Below are positions 8,006 to 16,760 of a stretch of 64,000 nt of DNA, piece after piece. Position 1 is the first letter of the stretch. Every line of letters starts with the position of its first letter. The stretch lies in contig NZ_BONK01000004.1 of the NCBI RefSeq assembly GCF_016862675.1, positions 248,001 through 312,000 of the forward strand, in the 5' to 3' direction. The translations under genes were made by a program, and so were the position numbers. This stretch comes from Cellulomonas chitinilytica (GTDB lineage: Bacteria > Actinomycetota > Actinomycetes > Actinomycetales > Cellulomonadaceae). The notes below the pieces were generated by a model that was given only the letters and a program-made list of their open reading frames with translations, was not told the DNA's origin and did not search any database.

Positions 8006-9070
8006 ATGCGCACCAGTCCCGCCCTCCGTCCCGCCGCGACCGTCCTCGCCGTCGCCGCATCCCTCGCCCTCGGCCTCGTCGCGCTCGGTGCGGGGTCCGC
8101 CGTCGCAGCCGACACCGACGTCACCTGGACGGTCCGGACGGCCTCGAACGCCCTGGGCGCCGACCGGACGGGGTTCGAGTACACGGTCGACCCCGGCGGC
8201 ACGGTCGACGACGCGATGGTCGTCGCGAACCACGGCACGACCCCGCTCGACCTGGCCGTGTACGCGGCCGACGGCTACACCACGGACAGCGGCGGGTTCG
8301 ACCTGCTCGTCGCCGGCGAGAAGTCGCACGGCGTCGGCGCCTTCGTGGCGACGAAGGCCGACCACGTGACCGTCCCGGCCGGCGAGACCGTCGACGTCCC
8401 CTTCACCGTCACCGTCCCGGACGACGCCACGCCGGGCGACTACGCGGGCGGCCTGGTCACGTCGCTCCAGGCGCCCGACGACGAGGCCGGCATCGACGTC
8501 GACCGCCGCCTCGGCATCCGCGTCGACCTGCACGTCGGCGGCGAGCTCGCCCCGGCCCTCGCGATCGAGGACGTCCACGTCGCCTACTCGGGCACCCTGA
8601 ATCCGTTCGGCAGCGGCGACGCGACGGTCACGTACACGCTGCACAACACCGGCAACACGGCCCTGTCCGCGGCGCAGGCCGCGTCGACCTCCGGCCCGTT
8701 CGGCTGGCTGACGACGTCCGCCGCCGCCGTCGCCGCACCCCCGGAGCTGCTGCCCGGCGAGAGCTGGGAGGTCACCGCGACCGTGCCCGACGTGACGCCC
8801 GCGTTCCGGCTCACCGCCACCGCGACCGTGTCGCCGCTGCTCACGGACGCGTCCGGCTCCACGACGTCCCTCGCACCGGTCGTCGTCACCGCCGGCACCT
8901 GGGCCGTCCCGTGGACGCTGATCGCGCTCGTCGTGCTGCTCGCCGCGGCCGTCGTCGTCGGGCTGCGCGTGCTGCGCCGCCGCCGCGCGCAGAGCAAGGA
9001 GCGTGAGGACGCCCGCGTCCAGGAGGCCGTCGCCGACGCGCTCCGCGAGCGGGAGGTCACGACGCACTGA
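8006..9070 (+). CDS. DUF916-like cell-surface protein, C-terminally membrane anchored
   Basis: 354 residues. Signal peptide at the N-terminus (cleavage near AVA-ADT), then beta-sandwich domains with WTVRTASN, YTVDPGGTVDDAMVV and VPFTVTVPDDATPGDYAGG. These are typical of the DUF916 domains found with WxL-type surface proteins. A single membrane segment near residues 303-325 is followed by an Arg-rich cytoplasmic tail. The ATG at 8006 and a GTG at 8003 share the GAGGA site. No WxL protein is visible nearby, so the partner is unknown. It is probably co-expressed with the upstream secreted phosphatase. Confidence 0.72.
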   Translation: MRTSPALRPAATVLAVAASLALGLVALGAGSAVAADTDVTWTVRTASNALGADRTGFEYTVDPGGTVDDAMVVANHGTTPLDLAVYAADGYTTDSGGFDLLVAGEKSHGVGAFVATKADHVTVPAGETVDVPFTVTVPDDATPGDYAGGLVTSLQAPDDEAGIDVDRRLGIRVDLHVGGELAPALAIEDVHVAYSGTLNPFGSGDATVTYTLHNTGNTALSAAQAASTSGPFGWLTTSAAAVAAPPELLPGESWEVTATVPDVTPAFRLTATATVSPLLTDASGSTTSLAPVVVTAGTWAVPWTLIALVVLLAAAVVVGLRVLRRRRAQSKEREDARVQEAVADALREREVTTH

Positions 9071-9102
9071 CCGGCGCGCGCCTCGCGCGGCAGGATGGGC
9101 GC

Positions 9103-9894
9103 ATGCCCGACGACGCCCGTCCCGTCCTCGTCACCGGTGGCACCGGCACCCTCGGCCGCGCCCTGGTCCGCACCCTGCTCGACGACGGCCGTGCCGTCCG
9201 GGTGCTGAGCCGCCGCGAGCCGACACCGGCCGCACCGCAGGCCGTCGACTTCGTCACCGGCGACCTCCTCACCGGCGAGGGCGTCCGCGAGGCCGTCGCC
9301 GGCGTCTCGGCCGTCGTGCACTGCGCGAGCGACCCTCGGCACCCCGACCGCGACCTCGACGCCGCCGCCCAGCTGCTCCTCGCCGCACGGGCGGCGCAGG
9401 TGCCGCACCTCGTCTACATCTCGATCGTCGGCGTCGACCGGGTGCCGCTCGGGTACTACAAGATCAAGCACGAGGTCGAGGACCTCGTGGAGAACGCGGG
9501 CGTCCCGTGGACGATCCTGCGCGCGACCCAGTTCCACGACCTCGTCGCGACGATGCTGGGACAGCTCGCGAAGGCGCCGGTCGTCGTCGTCCCGGACGGG
9601 CTGCTCGACCAGCCCGTCGACGTGCGCGAGGTCGCCCGTCGGCTCGCCGACCTCGCCCGGCAGGAGCCGCAGGGCCGCGTCCCGGACCTCGGCGGCCCGC
9701 AGGTCCTCACCGTCGCCGAGCTCGCCCGGACGTACCTGACCGCGACGGGTCGTCGTCGTCCCGTCTGGTCGGTGCCGCTCGTCCTGCGCGCGACGCCGTT
9801 CCGGGACAACGGCCACCTCGCCCGCGAGCACGCCGTGGGCCGCACCACGTTCGCCGAGTGGGTGCAGCAGCGGACCGGTTCTCCCGCGGCATAA
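9103..9894 (+). CDS. NmrA-like NAD(P)-binding short-chain dehydrogenase
   Basis: 263 residues with an N-terminal Rossmann nucleotide motif TGGTGTLG (residues 11-18). An acidic or polar region follows, and VHCASDP at the end of strand 4. In place of the classical YxxxK catalytic pair it has GYYKIKHEVEDLVE, as in the atypical SDR (NmrA/SDR_a5) group. Such proteins act as quinone or flavin-related reductases or redox sensors. ATG start with AGGA upstream. Substrate cannot be told from sequence. Confidence 0.8.
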   Translation: MPDDARPVLVTGGTGTLGRALVRTLLDDGRAVRVLSRREPTPAAPQAVDFVTGDLLTGEGVREAVAGVSAVVHCASDPRHPDRDLDAAAQLLLAARAAQVPHLVYISIVGVDRVPLGYYKIKHEVEDLVENAGVPWTILRATQFHDLVATMLGQLAKAPVVVVPDGLLDQPVDVREVARRLADLARQEPQGRVPDLGGPQVLTVAELARTYLTATGRRRPVWSVPLVLRATPFRDNGHLAREHAVGRTTFAEWVQQRTGSPAA

Positions 9895-9958
9895 ACCCTT
9901 GGCAGCCTCACGGGCGCGACGTACGGTCGTCGGACACGGGAAGGAGGTGGTCCGGAAC

Positions 9959-9997
9959 ATGAAGTCTTCCAGGACGCGTGAGGTGACTGTCCGCTAG
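9959..9997 (+). CDS. Short leader ORF with extended Shine-Dalgarno (12 residues)
   Basis: ATG at 9959 opens a 12-codon frame encoding MKSSRTREVTVR and ends in TAG. It is preceded at 9941-9950 by AAGGAGGTGG, and the match to the 3' end of 16S rRNA continues into the following TCC. This is the strongest ribosome site in the window. It stands alone 240 bases before map, followed by a palindromic RNA region. Probably a regulatory leader peptide or a ribosome-loading signal; function not established. Confidence 0.5.
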   Translation: MKSSRTREVTVR

Positions 9998-10085
9998 TCG
10001 CCCGGAACATCGGACGGATTGTCGATCCGCCCGTGCGCCAGCCGGACCACCCGGCGGGGCGGCGAGCGAATCCCGGCAGTCACCG

Positions 10086-10154
10086 CAGCCCGTGGGCACG
10101 CCGCGACCTCGTCCTACGCGGCAGGACCTCTCCGGAGGCCCGGCCCACGGGCTG
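10086..10154 (+). ncRNA. Candidate structured RNA (three-stem) upstream of map
   Basis: A 12-bp stem CAGCCCGTGGGC/GCCCACGGGCTG (10086-10097 with 10143-10154) encloses two smaller hairpins. One is GTCCT/AGGAC (10111-10115, 10123-10127). The other is CCTC-TCCG-GAGG (10127-10138), whose loop is a stable UNCG-type tetraloop. This gives a three-way-junction shape 86 bases before the map start. No known riboswitch class was recognised. The strand is assumed from map and the leader ORF. Confidence 0.45.
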
Positions 10155-10239
10155 TTCCATGCCCGGACGCACGCCCGACGCACGCCCGGGGGGACGGCTG
10201 TCCCGGACCCGACCGCCGCACTCGTGGCAGGGTGGTCCG

Positions 10240-11004
10240 GTGGCCCTCAAGAACCCCGCCCAGATCGACCAGATGCGACCCGCCGGGACGTTCGTCGCCG
10301 GTGTGCTGTCCTCGCTGCGCGACGTCGCCCGCGTGGGCATGACGCTCAACGACCTCGACGCGCACGCGCACCGCATGATCGACGCGGCCGGCGCGCACTC
10401 CGTCTACCTCGGCTACCACCCGTCGTTCGGCGCGATCCCGTACCCGGGCGTGCTGTGCACGTCGGTGAACGACGCGGCGCTGCACGGCCTGCCGTCGGAC
10501 CGAGTGCTGCAGGACGGTGACGTGCTGAGCGTCGACTTCGCCGCGAAGGTGCAGGGGTGGGTTGCGGACTCCGCGATCACGTTCCAGGTCGGCTCGACGA
10601 CGCCTGAGGCGCAGGCGCTCATCGCCGCGACCGAGCAGGCGCTCGCGGCCGGGATCGCCGCCGCAGTCCCCGGCGGGCGCATGGGCGACGTGTCGGCGGC
10701 GATCGGTGCCGTCGGCCGGGGGGCCGGGTACGGCATCAACGCCGACTTCGGCGGGCACGGCGTCGGCCGGACCATGCACGAGGACCCGCACGTCGCGAAC
10801 CTCGGCAAGCCCGGGACGGGGCTCAAGCTCAAGGCCGGGCTCGTGATCGCCATCGAGCCGTGGTTCATGGCCGGCGGCGACGACTACGTGATCGACGACG
10901 ACGGCTGGACGATCCGCACCGCCGACGGCTCGCTCGCGGCGCACGCGGAGCACACCGTCGCCATCACGAAGGACGGCCCGCTGGTCCTCACGGCCCGCGA
11001 CTGA
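10240..11004 (+). CDS. map: Methionine aminopeptidase, type I
   Basis: 254 residues, the normal length for a type I enzyme, which removes the initiator Met from nascent proteins in the cytoplasm. Metal ligands are visible in order: Asp in VDFAAKV, Asp in WVADSAI, His in GHGVGRTMHEDPHV, Glu in AIEPWF and Glu in AEHTVAI. The GTG start at 10240 begins VALKNPAQIDQMR, the usual family N-terminus. Upstream in-frame codons would add an unconserved Arg/Pro-rich stretch. Followed by a bidirectional hairpin at 11023-11051. Confidence 0.93.
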   Translation: MALKNPAQIDQMRPAGTFVAGVLSSLRDVARVGMTLNDLDAHAHRMIDAAGAHSVYLGYHPSFGAIPYPGVLCTSVNDAALHGLPSDRVLQDGDVLSVDFAAKVQGWVADSAITFQVGSTTPEAQALIAATEQALAAGIAAAVPGGRMGDVSAAIGAVGRGAGYGINADFGGHGVGRTMHEDPHVANLGKPGTGLKLKAGLVIAIEPWFMAGGDDYVIDDDGWTIRTADGSLAAHAEHTVAITKDGPLVLTARD

Positions 11005-11022
11005 CCCGGACGACGGGCTGAC

Positions 11023-11051
11023 GACTTCGTCGCGCGGGTCGCGACGAAGTC
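11023..11051. terminator. Bidirectional hairpin between convergent map and ABC permease genes
   Basis: GACTTCGTCGCG and CGCGACGAAGTC form a perfect 12-bp stem with a 5-base loop, located between two convergent stop codons. Confidence 0.75.
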
Positions 11052-11096
11052 TTCAGCCTCGTCTGGGGCCCGGGTCAGGCCCAGGCCCGGGCCCGG

Positions 11097-11912
11097 TCAG
11101 AGCGACTTCTGGTACGTCCGCATCGCCTGCACCGACCAGGCCGCGACGACCGCCGCGAGGACCGTCAGCAGGGCGCCGCGCGAGGCGACGAGCCCCCAGT
11201 CGACGTCCGTCGACATGGCCGTCCGGCCGATCTCCGTGGCCCACGTCAGCGGGTTGTAGCGGGCCACCGTCTCGACCCAGTCCGGGAGCAGCGCCACCGG
11301 CATCAGGGCCGTCGAGAGGAACGTCGCGGGCAGCACGATGATCGTCGAGATGCCGATGAGGGCCGTCTGGTCCCGGGCGAGCAGCGCGACGGCCGCCGAC
11401 AGCGAGCAGAACGCCGCCGCGAGCAGCAGGGACGCGACGAGCGCGACGGCCAGGCCGAGCACCCCGCCGTCGTACCGGGCACCCGCGAGCCAGCCGATGC
11501 CGAGCACGATGACGCCCTGGACCGTCGCCATGAGGAGCTGCTGCGCGAGCTGCCCCGCGACGAGCGACGACCGGTGGACGGGCGACGACAGCAGCCGGTC
11601 CATCACTCCGGAGCGGATGTCCTCGATGAACCCCGTCCCCGCCCACGCCCCGGAGTACAGGACCGTCATCATGAGGATGCCCGGCACGAGGAACGTCAGG
11701 TAGTCGCCCGCCCCGAACCCCGGCACGGTCGCGATCGACTCGAAGACGTTGCCGAACAGGACGATCCAGATCACGGGCTGGATCACCGAGACGCCGAGCC
11801 CCCACGGCTGACGGACGAGGTCGACGGTCCAGCGCCGGCACACCTCCGCGGTCTGCGTGGCCCACGACGCCCGGCCGCCGGTCGGGCGCCCGGTCTGGAC
11901 GAGCGCGCTCAT
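11097..11912 (-). CDS. ABC-2 type transporter permease (DrrB-like)
   Basis: 271 residues with six membrane segments typical of ABC-2 exporters. The family signature lies around FLVPGILMMTVLYSGAW, and a conserved RYNPLTWATEIGR motif precedes the last segments. Its start overlaps the ATPase stop as ATGA, so it forms one exporter with the 11909-13006 ATPase. It probably exports a hydrophobic drug or lipid-like compound. The upstream PadR-family gene suggests induction by the substrate; the substrate is not identifiable. Confidence 0.88.
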   Translation of the reverse strand: MSALVQTGRPTGGRASWATQTAEVCRRWTVDLVRQPWGLGVSVIQPVIWIVLFGNVFESIATVPGFGAGDYLTFLVPGILMMTVLYSGAWAGTGFIEDIRSGVMDRLLSSPVHRSSLVAGQLAQQLLMATVQGVIVLGIGWLAGARYDGGVLGLAVALVASLLLAAAFCSLSAAVALLARDQTALIGISTIIVLPATFLSTALMPVALLPDWVETVARYNPLTWATEIGRTAMSTDVDWGLVASRGALLTVLAAVVAAWSVQAMRTYQKSL

Positions 11913-13006
11913 CGGGCCACCTCCGACCGCTCGACGCGGACGGTCCCGGTCGCGTCGTGCGGCGACGAGCCGTCCGACGAGCCGTCCGGGGACGCATCCG
12001 GCGACCCGGACGAGGTCGCCGCCGACTCCGCCGCGGTCCACGACCGTCCCGCGTGCCGCAGGTACACGTCGTCGAGCGTGGGCCGCGAGACGCCGACCGC
12101 GCCGTGCCGCACCCCGGCGGCCTGCAGCGCGGCGATCGTCGGGCCGACCACGGCAGGCCCGTCGGGCGTGCGCGCCACGAGCCGACCGGTGGGTCCCTCC
12201 ACGTGGACGACGACGTCGCCGAGCCCGGCGATCCTCGCCGCGACCGAGCGCACGAGCACGGCGTCCGGCTCGACGAGGTCGACGGTGAGGGTGTCCCCGG
12301 CGAAGGCCGCCTTGAGCTCGTCGGGCGACCCGGCCGCGACGACCCGCCCGCGGTCGATGATCGACAGCCCGTCGGCGAGCCGGTCGGCCTCCTCCAGGTA
12401 GTGCGTGGTGAGCACGACGGTGAGCGAGTCCTCGCCCGCGAGCCGCCGGATCTCGGCCCACATCGACGCGCGCGCCTCGGGGTCGAGCCCGGTCGTGGGC
12501 TCGTCGAGGAACAGCACCTGCGGGGCGTCGACGAGCCCGAGGGCCACGTCGAGCTTGCGCCGCATCCCGCCGGACAGGACGCCGGTGCGCCGGTCGGCGG
12601 CGTCAGCCAGACCGAACCGGTCGAGCAGCTGCCCGGCCCGGTCCAGGGACGCGGACCGCGACGCGCCACGCAGGCGGGCGGTCATCGCGAGGTTCTCGCG
12701 GGGGGTGAGCAGCACGTCGGCGCCGGTGCCCTGGGACACGTAGCCGATGCTGCGGCGGACCTGGTCGGCGTGCCGGACCACGTCGTGCCCGGCGACCCGG
12801 GCGTCGCCGGCCGAGGCCCGCGACAGGGTGGTGAGCACGCGCGTGGTCGTCGACTTGCCCGCGCCGTTGGGGCCGAGCAGCCCGTGCACGGTGCCCGCGG
12901 GCACGGTGAGCGTGAGGCCGTCGAGGGCCCGGACGTCGGGTCGGCCGCGGCCCCCCGGATAGGTCTTGATGAGGCCGGTGGCCTCGACTGCCAGCTGGGT
13001 CGGCAT
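11909..13006 (-). CDS. ABC transporter ATP-binding protein (DrrA-like, daunorubicin-resistance family)
   Basis: 365 residues. Walker A is GPNGAGKST, the Q-loop lies in GYVSQGTGAD, the signature is LSGGMRRKLD, Walker B is VLFLDEPTTGLD, and the switch His is in TTHYLEEAD. The C-terminal accessory domain contains RPTLDDVYL, typical of DrrA-type exporters. A poorly conserved Asp/Ser-rich tail of about 40 residues ends the protein. The ATG at 13006 has GAGGAG upstream; an upstream ATG at 13042 would add unconserved residues. Coupled to the permease by ATGA. Confidence 0.9.
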   Translation of the reverse strand: MPTQLAVEATGLIKTYPGGRGRPDVRALDGLTLTVPAGTVHGLLGPNGAGKSTTTRVLTTLSRASAGDARVAGHDVVRHADQVRRSIGYVSQGTGADVLLTPRENLAMTARLRGASRSASLDRAGQLLDRFGLADAADRRTGVLSGGMRRKLDVALGLVDAPQVLFLDEPTTGLDPEARASMWAEIRRLAGEDSLTVVLTTHYLEEADRLADGLSIIDRGRVVAAGSPDELKAAFAGDTLTVDLVEPDAVLVRSVAARIAGLGDVVVHVEGPTGRLVARTPDGPAVVGPTIAALQAAGVRHGAVGVSRPTLDDVYLRHAGRSWTAAESAATSSGSPDASPDGSSDGSSPHDATGTVRVERSEVAR

Positions 13007-13016
13007 GGATCGTCTC

Positions 13017-13034
13017 CTCGGTCGGCCGACCGAG
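13017..13034. promoter_or_regulatory. 18-bp perfect palindrome in the ABC exporter leader
   Basis: CTCGGTCGGCCGACCGAG is self-complementary across 18 bases. It lies 11 bases upstream of the ATPase start and just downstream of a -10-like CATAGG (13047-13042, minus strand). It could be the operator for the PadR-type regulator encoded next door, or a leader hairpin. Confidence 0.45.
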
Positions 13035-13162
13035 AGAGCCACCTATGCTGGATCTGCAGCGGATCGCACAGGTGAACGCCTCGGACGGTTCGTCGTCGGT
13101 CGGCCCGGGTGTGCCAGCACCTGGGCCGACCTGTTCCCGGGCGGGTGCCCGGGGGTCGGTGG

Positions 13163-13852
13163 TCACGCGGTCGGGGGTGCGGCCCCCTCCGGCGTGAAGT
13201 AGGGAGCGAGGGCCTCGGCGAGCTCCTCCGGCTCGAGCCGCCCGCTCGCGGAGCCCGACGCGCGCGCGTGCAGCTCGCGCCACATCGCGACGCCCTCGAG
13301 CGTGCCGTCCGTGATGCTGGCCTCCAGCCCGACGACGAAGTCGAGCTCGGCGTGCAGCAGCGCGGAGTCGTAGTCGGCCTCCAGGACGAAGACGGACGGC
13401 AGCCCCTGGGCGCGCGCCTGCTCCCGGGCCGTGTCGACCGTCGTGACGTTGAGCTGCAGGGCGGCGATGCGCATGCGGAGCAGCCGCGCCACGTCGTCGG
13501 GCCCCAGCAGCGGCAGGAACGAGAGGGCCGCCTCGAACTGGGGGAACTCCTTGACCGGCGTGCGCAGCAGGTCGCTGAGCCAGTCGACGGCCTCCGTCGC
13601 TCCCGCGTCGGTCAGCCGGTAGACGGTCCGGGTGGGCCGGTTGCCCTCGCGCTCGGTGGACGCCGCCTCGATGAGCCCGTGCTTCACGAGCGAGTCGACG
13701 ACCGAGTAGAGCGACCCGAAGTTGAGCCGGACCGACTCGTCCTTGCGGCGCTCGCGCAGCGTCATCGACATCTCGTAGGGGTGCATGGGCCGCTCCCAGA
13801 GCAGCGCGAGCACGGCCAGCGCCAGCGGGTTGTTGCGGGTCCGCGGGGCCAT
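13163..13852 (-). CDS. PadR-family transcriptional regulator
   Basis: 229 residues. The N-terminal winged helix has the PadR pattern: LAVLALLWERPMHPYEM, FGSLYSVVDSLVKHGLIE, and the wing RTVYRLTDAG. A longer C-terminal helical dimerisation part (Vir_C-like) follows. PadR proteins usually repress neighbouring efflux genes and release on binding the drug. Here the likely targets are the ABC-2 exporter genes immediately downstream on the same strand (156-base gap) and itself. A well-formed promoter lies at 13901-13928. GGAGG precedes the ATG. Confidence 0.9.
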   Translation of the reverse strand: MAPRTRNNPLALAVLALLWERPMHPYEMSMTLRERRKDESVRLNFGSLYSVVDSLVKHGLIEAASTEREGNRPTRTVYRLTDAGATEAVDWLSDLLRTPVKEFPQFEAALSFLPLLGPDDVARLLRMRIAALQLNVTTVDTAREQARAQGLPSVFVLEADYDSALLHAELDFVVGLEASITDGTLEGVAMWRELHARASGSASGRLEPEELAEALAPYFTPEGAAPPTA

Positions 13853-13900
13853 GCCGTCACCTCCTGACGCGTATCGTCCGATCCCGAATGCTCGAACCAG

Positions 13901-13928
13901 AGTATATCTCGACTGTGTCGCGTCTCAA
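13901..13928 (-). promoter_or_regulatory. Promoter of the padR-type gene
   Basis: On the minus strand TTGAGA (13928-13923), a 16-base spacer, then TATACT (13906-13901). This is an unusually good sigma-70-type match for such a GC-rich region, 49 bases ahead of the start codon. It shares the intergenic space with the divergent phosphatase gene. Confidence 0.6.
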
Positions 13929-13978
13929 CCCCTGTCGCTCATCGGTCACGACCCGCTGGAGGACGGCACGATGGGCGC

Positions 13979-14500
13979 GTGGACCGACCGTTCCGGGTGA
14001 TGACCGTGTGCACCGGCAACATCTGCCGCTCGCCGATGGCCGAGGTCGTGCTGCGCGAGCGGTTCGCCGCCGCGGGGCTCGCGGACGCGGTGGTCGTCGA
14101 CTCGTCGGGCATCAGCGACGAGGAGCACGGCCGCCCCGTGGACCGGCGGGCCCGCGCGGTGCTCGTCGAGCACGGCTACCCGGCGGGGGACGGCCACCGG
14201 GCACGGCAGGTCCGCGCCACCGACCTGCCCGGGCGCGACCTGGTCCTGGCGATGACGAGCGTGCACGCCCGGTCGCTGCGCCGCCTCGCCGGCTCCCCGG
14301 AGGTCGCCGACCGGGTCGTCATGTACCGGGCGTTCGACCCCGCCGCACCCGTCGTCCCGCCGGGGCAGCCCGAGCACGTGCTCGACATCGACGACCCCTG
14401 GTTCGGCGGCCGCAGCGACTTCGAGGCGTGCCTCGCGCAGGTCGAGGCGGCGGCCGACGGCGTCGTCGCCCACGTCCGGGCGGCGCTCGCGGCCGGCTGA
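13979..14500 (+). CDS. Low-molecular-weight protein tyrosine phosphatase
   Basis: 173 residues. The P-loop VCTGNICRSPMAE near the N-terminus matches CX5R with nucleophile C11 and R17. The general-acid loop is IDDPWFGG with D139. Bacterial members dephosphorylate tyrosine kinases and other proteins, often in polysaccharide control; the O-antigen-ligase-like gene at 16.8 kb is the only surface-polymer gene nearby. The GTG at 13979 is used; ATG at 14000 lies too near the P-loop. No clear ribosome site, so it may be leaderless. Confidence 0.9.
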   Translation: MDRPFRVMTVCTGNICRSPMAEVVLRERFAAAGLADAVVVDSSGISDEEHGRPVDRRARAVLVEHGYPAGDGHRARQVRATDLPGRDLVLAMTSVHARSLRRLAGSPEVADRVVMYRAFDPAAPVVPPGQPEHVLDIDDPWFGGRSDFEACLAQVEAAADGVVAHVRAALAAG

Positions 14501-14535
14501 CCGCCGCCCGCCTCGGCACCGCCCCGGCGTGTCGG

Positions 14536-15531
14536 CTACAGCCAGCCGTTCTTGCGGAACGCACGCCACAGCCCGGCGCACATCAGCCCGATCGCGCCCA
14601 TCACGACCCCGAACCCGTACCCCGTGTGCGCCCCGGGCAGGTGGTCGACGTTCATCCCGTACACCCCGGCGACCGCCGTCGGCACGAGCCCGATCGCGGC
14701 CCACGACGAGATCCGCCGCATGTCCTCGTTCTGCCGGACGCTCACGCGGTTCTGCGCGACGGACACCTGCGCGATGTCGGCCTGCATCACGCTGGTGAGC
14801 ATCGCGTCCTGCCCTTCGATGAGCTCCGCGGCCCGCAGTGCGTGGTCCTCGACGTCCCGGAAGTACGGCCGCATGACGGGCTGCACCCAGGGGATGTCGT
14901 CGTTGACGAGCCGGGTGAGCGGCCCGACGAGCGGCACGACGGCCCGGCGGAACAGCATCACCTCGCGCTTGAGCTTGTAGATGCGCTCGGCGTGGTCGCG
15001 GCCCGGTTCGTCGCCGAACACCTGGTCCTCGATCTCGTCGATGTCGGTGTCCACGGCGACGGTCACGTCGAGGTAGTCGTCGACGGTGAGGTCGAGCATG
15101 CGGTGCAGCACGGCCGCCGGCCCGTGCACGAGCATCGCCGGATCGCCCTCGAGCGAGGTGCGCGTCCGGTGCGGCACCGTGGAGTCGCCGTGCCGGACGA
15201 CGATGACGAACCGCTCGCCGAGGAACACCGCGATCTCGCCGACCTCGACGACCTCGACGTGGTCCACGTAGTGCACGGGCTTGATGACGACGAACGTGAC
15301 GTCGCCGTACCGCTCGAGCTTGGGCCGCTGGTGGGCGCGGACGGCGTCCTCGATGGCGAGCTCGGGCAGCGCGAAGCCGGCCGCGAGGGCGTCGAACTCG
15401 TCGGCGGTCGGCTCGTGCAGGCCGACCCACACGAACCCGTCGTCCTTCTCGGCCTCCCGCACGGCGACGAACAGGTCGTCGAGCCGGTGCCGGCGCACAC
15501 CGCCGGTGTAGAGGGCGCAGTCCACGATCAC
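14536..15531 (-). CDS. corA: CorA-family magnesium/cobalt transport protein
   Basis: 331 residues. A large N-terminal cytoplasmic domain and long helices precede two C-terminal membrane segments. The YGMN signature (GMN at 292-294) ends the first membrane helix and forms the pore selectivity loop. The tail ends in a basic FRKNGWL. CorA pentamers carry Mg2+ and sometimes Co2+ or Ni2+ inward. Stands alone, with 15.5-15.6 kb as a short divergent promoter region shared with the aminotransferase. Confidence 0.92.
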   Translation of the reverse strand: MIVDCALYTGGVRRHRLDDLFVAVREAEKDDGFVWVGLHEPTADEFDALAAGFALPELAIEDAVRAHQRPKLERYGDVTFVVIKPVHYVDHVEVVEVGEIAVFLGERFVIVVRHGDSTVPHRTRTSLEGDPAMLVHGPAAVLHRMLDLTVDDYLDVTVAVDTDIDEIEDQVFGDEPGRDHAERIYKLKREVMLFRRAVVPLVGPLTRLVNDDIPWVQPVMRPYFRDVEDHALRAAELIEGQDAMLTSVMQADIAQVSVAQNRVSVRQNEDMRRISSWAAIGLVPTAVAGVYGMNVDHLPGAHTGYGFGVVMGAIGLMCAGLWRAFRKNGWL

Positions 15532-15599
15532 GGCCGCGAGCGTACGTGCGGGACGCCGATGTCCGCGGGGAGATCGGCGGGCACGGCAGGATGAACCGC

Positions 15600-16760
15600 A
15601 TGAAGGTCGCCCGCCGCGCTCACGTGCCCCCGTTCGCCGTCATGGAGATCCTGGCCGCCGCGAACGCCCGGCGGGCCGCCGGCGCGCACGTGCTCAACCT
15701 GTGCGCCGGTGAGCCGTCGACCGGTGCCTCCGACGTGGTGCGGCAGCGCGCGATCGACCTGCTGACCGCGGGCGACCTCGGGTACACCGAGTCGCTGGGC
15801 GCCCCCGGCCTGCGTGCGGCCATCGCGCAGCACTACCGCGACTGGTACGGCGTGGACGTCGAGCCGTCCCGGATCGCGGTGACCACGGGCTCGTCGGGCG
15901 GCTTCCTGCTCGCGTTCCTCGCGGCGTTCGACGTGGGCGACCGGGTCGCGCTCGCGGTCCCCGGCTACCCGGCGTACGCGAACATCCTCGCGGCGCTGGG
16001 CTGCGAGGTCGTCGAGATCCCGTGCGGGCCGGACACCCGGTACCAGGCGACGGTCGCGCAGCTCGAGGCGCTCGACGCCCCGGTCGAGGGGCTGGTCGTC
16101 GCGAGCCCCGCGAACCCGACGGGCACGATGATCGACCCCGCCGAGCTCGCGGCCCTGGCCGAGTGGTGCGGCGACCGCGGCGTCCGGCTGGTGAGCGACG
16201 AGATCTACCACGGCATCACGTACGGCGCCGCCGAGGTCCCGACGGCGGCGCGTTACCTGGGCTCGGGTGCGATCGTCGTGAACTCGTTCTCGAAGTACTG
16301 GGCGATGACCGGCTGGCGGCTCGGGTGGCTGGTGCTGCCCGACGACCTCGTCGCCCCCGTCGACGCGCTCGCGGGGAACGTCGCGCTGTGCCCGCCGGCG
16401 CTCGCGCAGCACGCGGGTGTCGCCGCGTTCAGCGAGGCCGGGTACGCGGCCGCCCGGGCGAACGTGGAGCGGTACGCGGCCGCCCGCGAGCACCTGCTGT
16501 CCCGTCTGCCGGAGCTCGGGTGGGACCGGATCGCGCCCGCGGACGGCGCGTTCTACCTGTACGCGGACGTGTCGTCGTCGGGGCTGGACTCCGTGACCTG
16601 GTGCGCGCGGCTGCTCGACGAGGCGGACGTGGCGCTCACCCCCGGGACGGACTTCGACCCCGTCGACGGGCACCGGTGGGTGCGGCTGTCGTTCGCGTCG
16701 TCCGTGGACGTGGTGCGCGAGGCCGTCGACCGGATCGTCGCCTGGCAGGCGCGCCTGTAG
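15600..16760 (+). CDS. PLP-dependent aminotransferase, class I/II
   Basis: 386 residues with the fold-type I aminotransferase motifs: substrate-binding GYTESLG, ASPANPTG, VSDEIYHGITY, and the Schiff-base lysine K232 in NSFSKYWAMTGWRLGW. The C-terminal Arg that binds the substrate carboxylate is in HRWVRLSF. It resembles aspartate/alanine-type enzymes, but the substrate is not certain. ATG at 15600 sits 9 bases after AGG; an ATG at 15591 is the alternative. Confidence 0.88.
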   Translation: MKVARRAHVPPFAVMEILAAANARRAAGAHVLNLCAGEPSTGASDVVRQRAIDLLTAGDLGYTESLGAPGLRAAIAQHYRDWYGVDVEPSRIAVTTGSSGGFLLAFLAAFDVGDRVALAVPGYPAYANILAALGCEVVEIPCGPDTRYQATVAQLEALDAPVEGLVVASPANPTGTMIDPAELAALAEWCGDRGVRLVSDEIYHGITYGAAEVPTAARYLGSGAIVVNSFSKYWAMTGWRLGWLVLPDDLVAPVDALAGNVALCPPALAQHAGVAAFSEAGYAAARANVERYAAAREHLLSRLPELGWDRIAPADGAFYLYADVSSSGLDSVTWCARLLDEADVALTPGTDFDPVDGHRWVRLSFASSVDVVREAVDRIVAWQARL

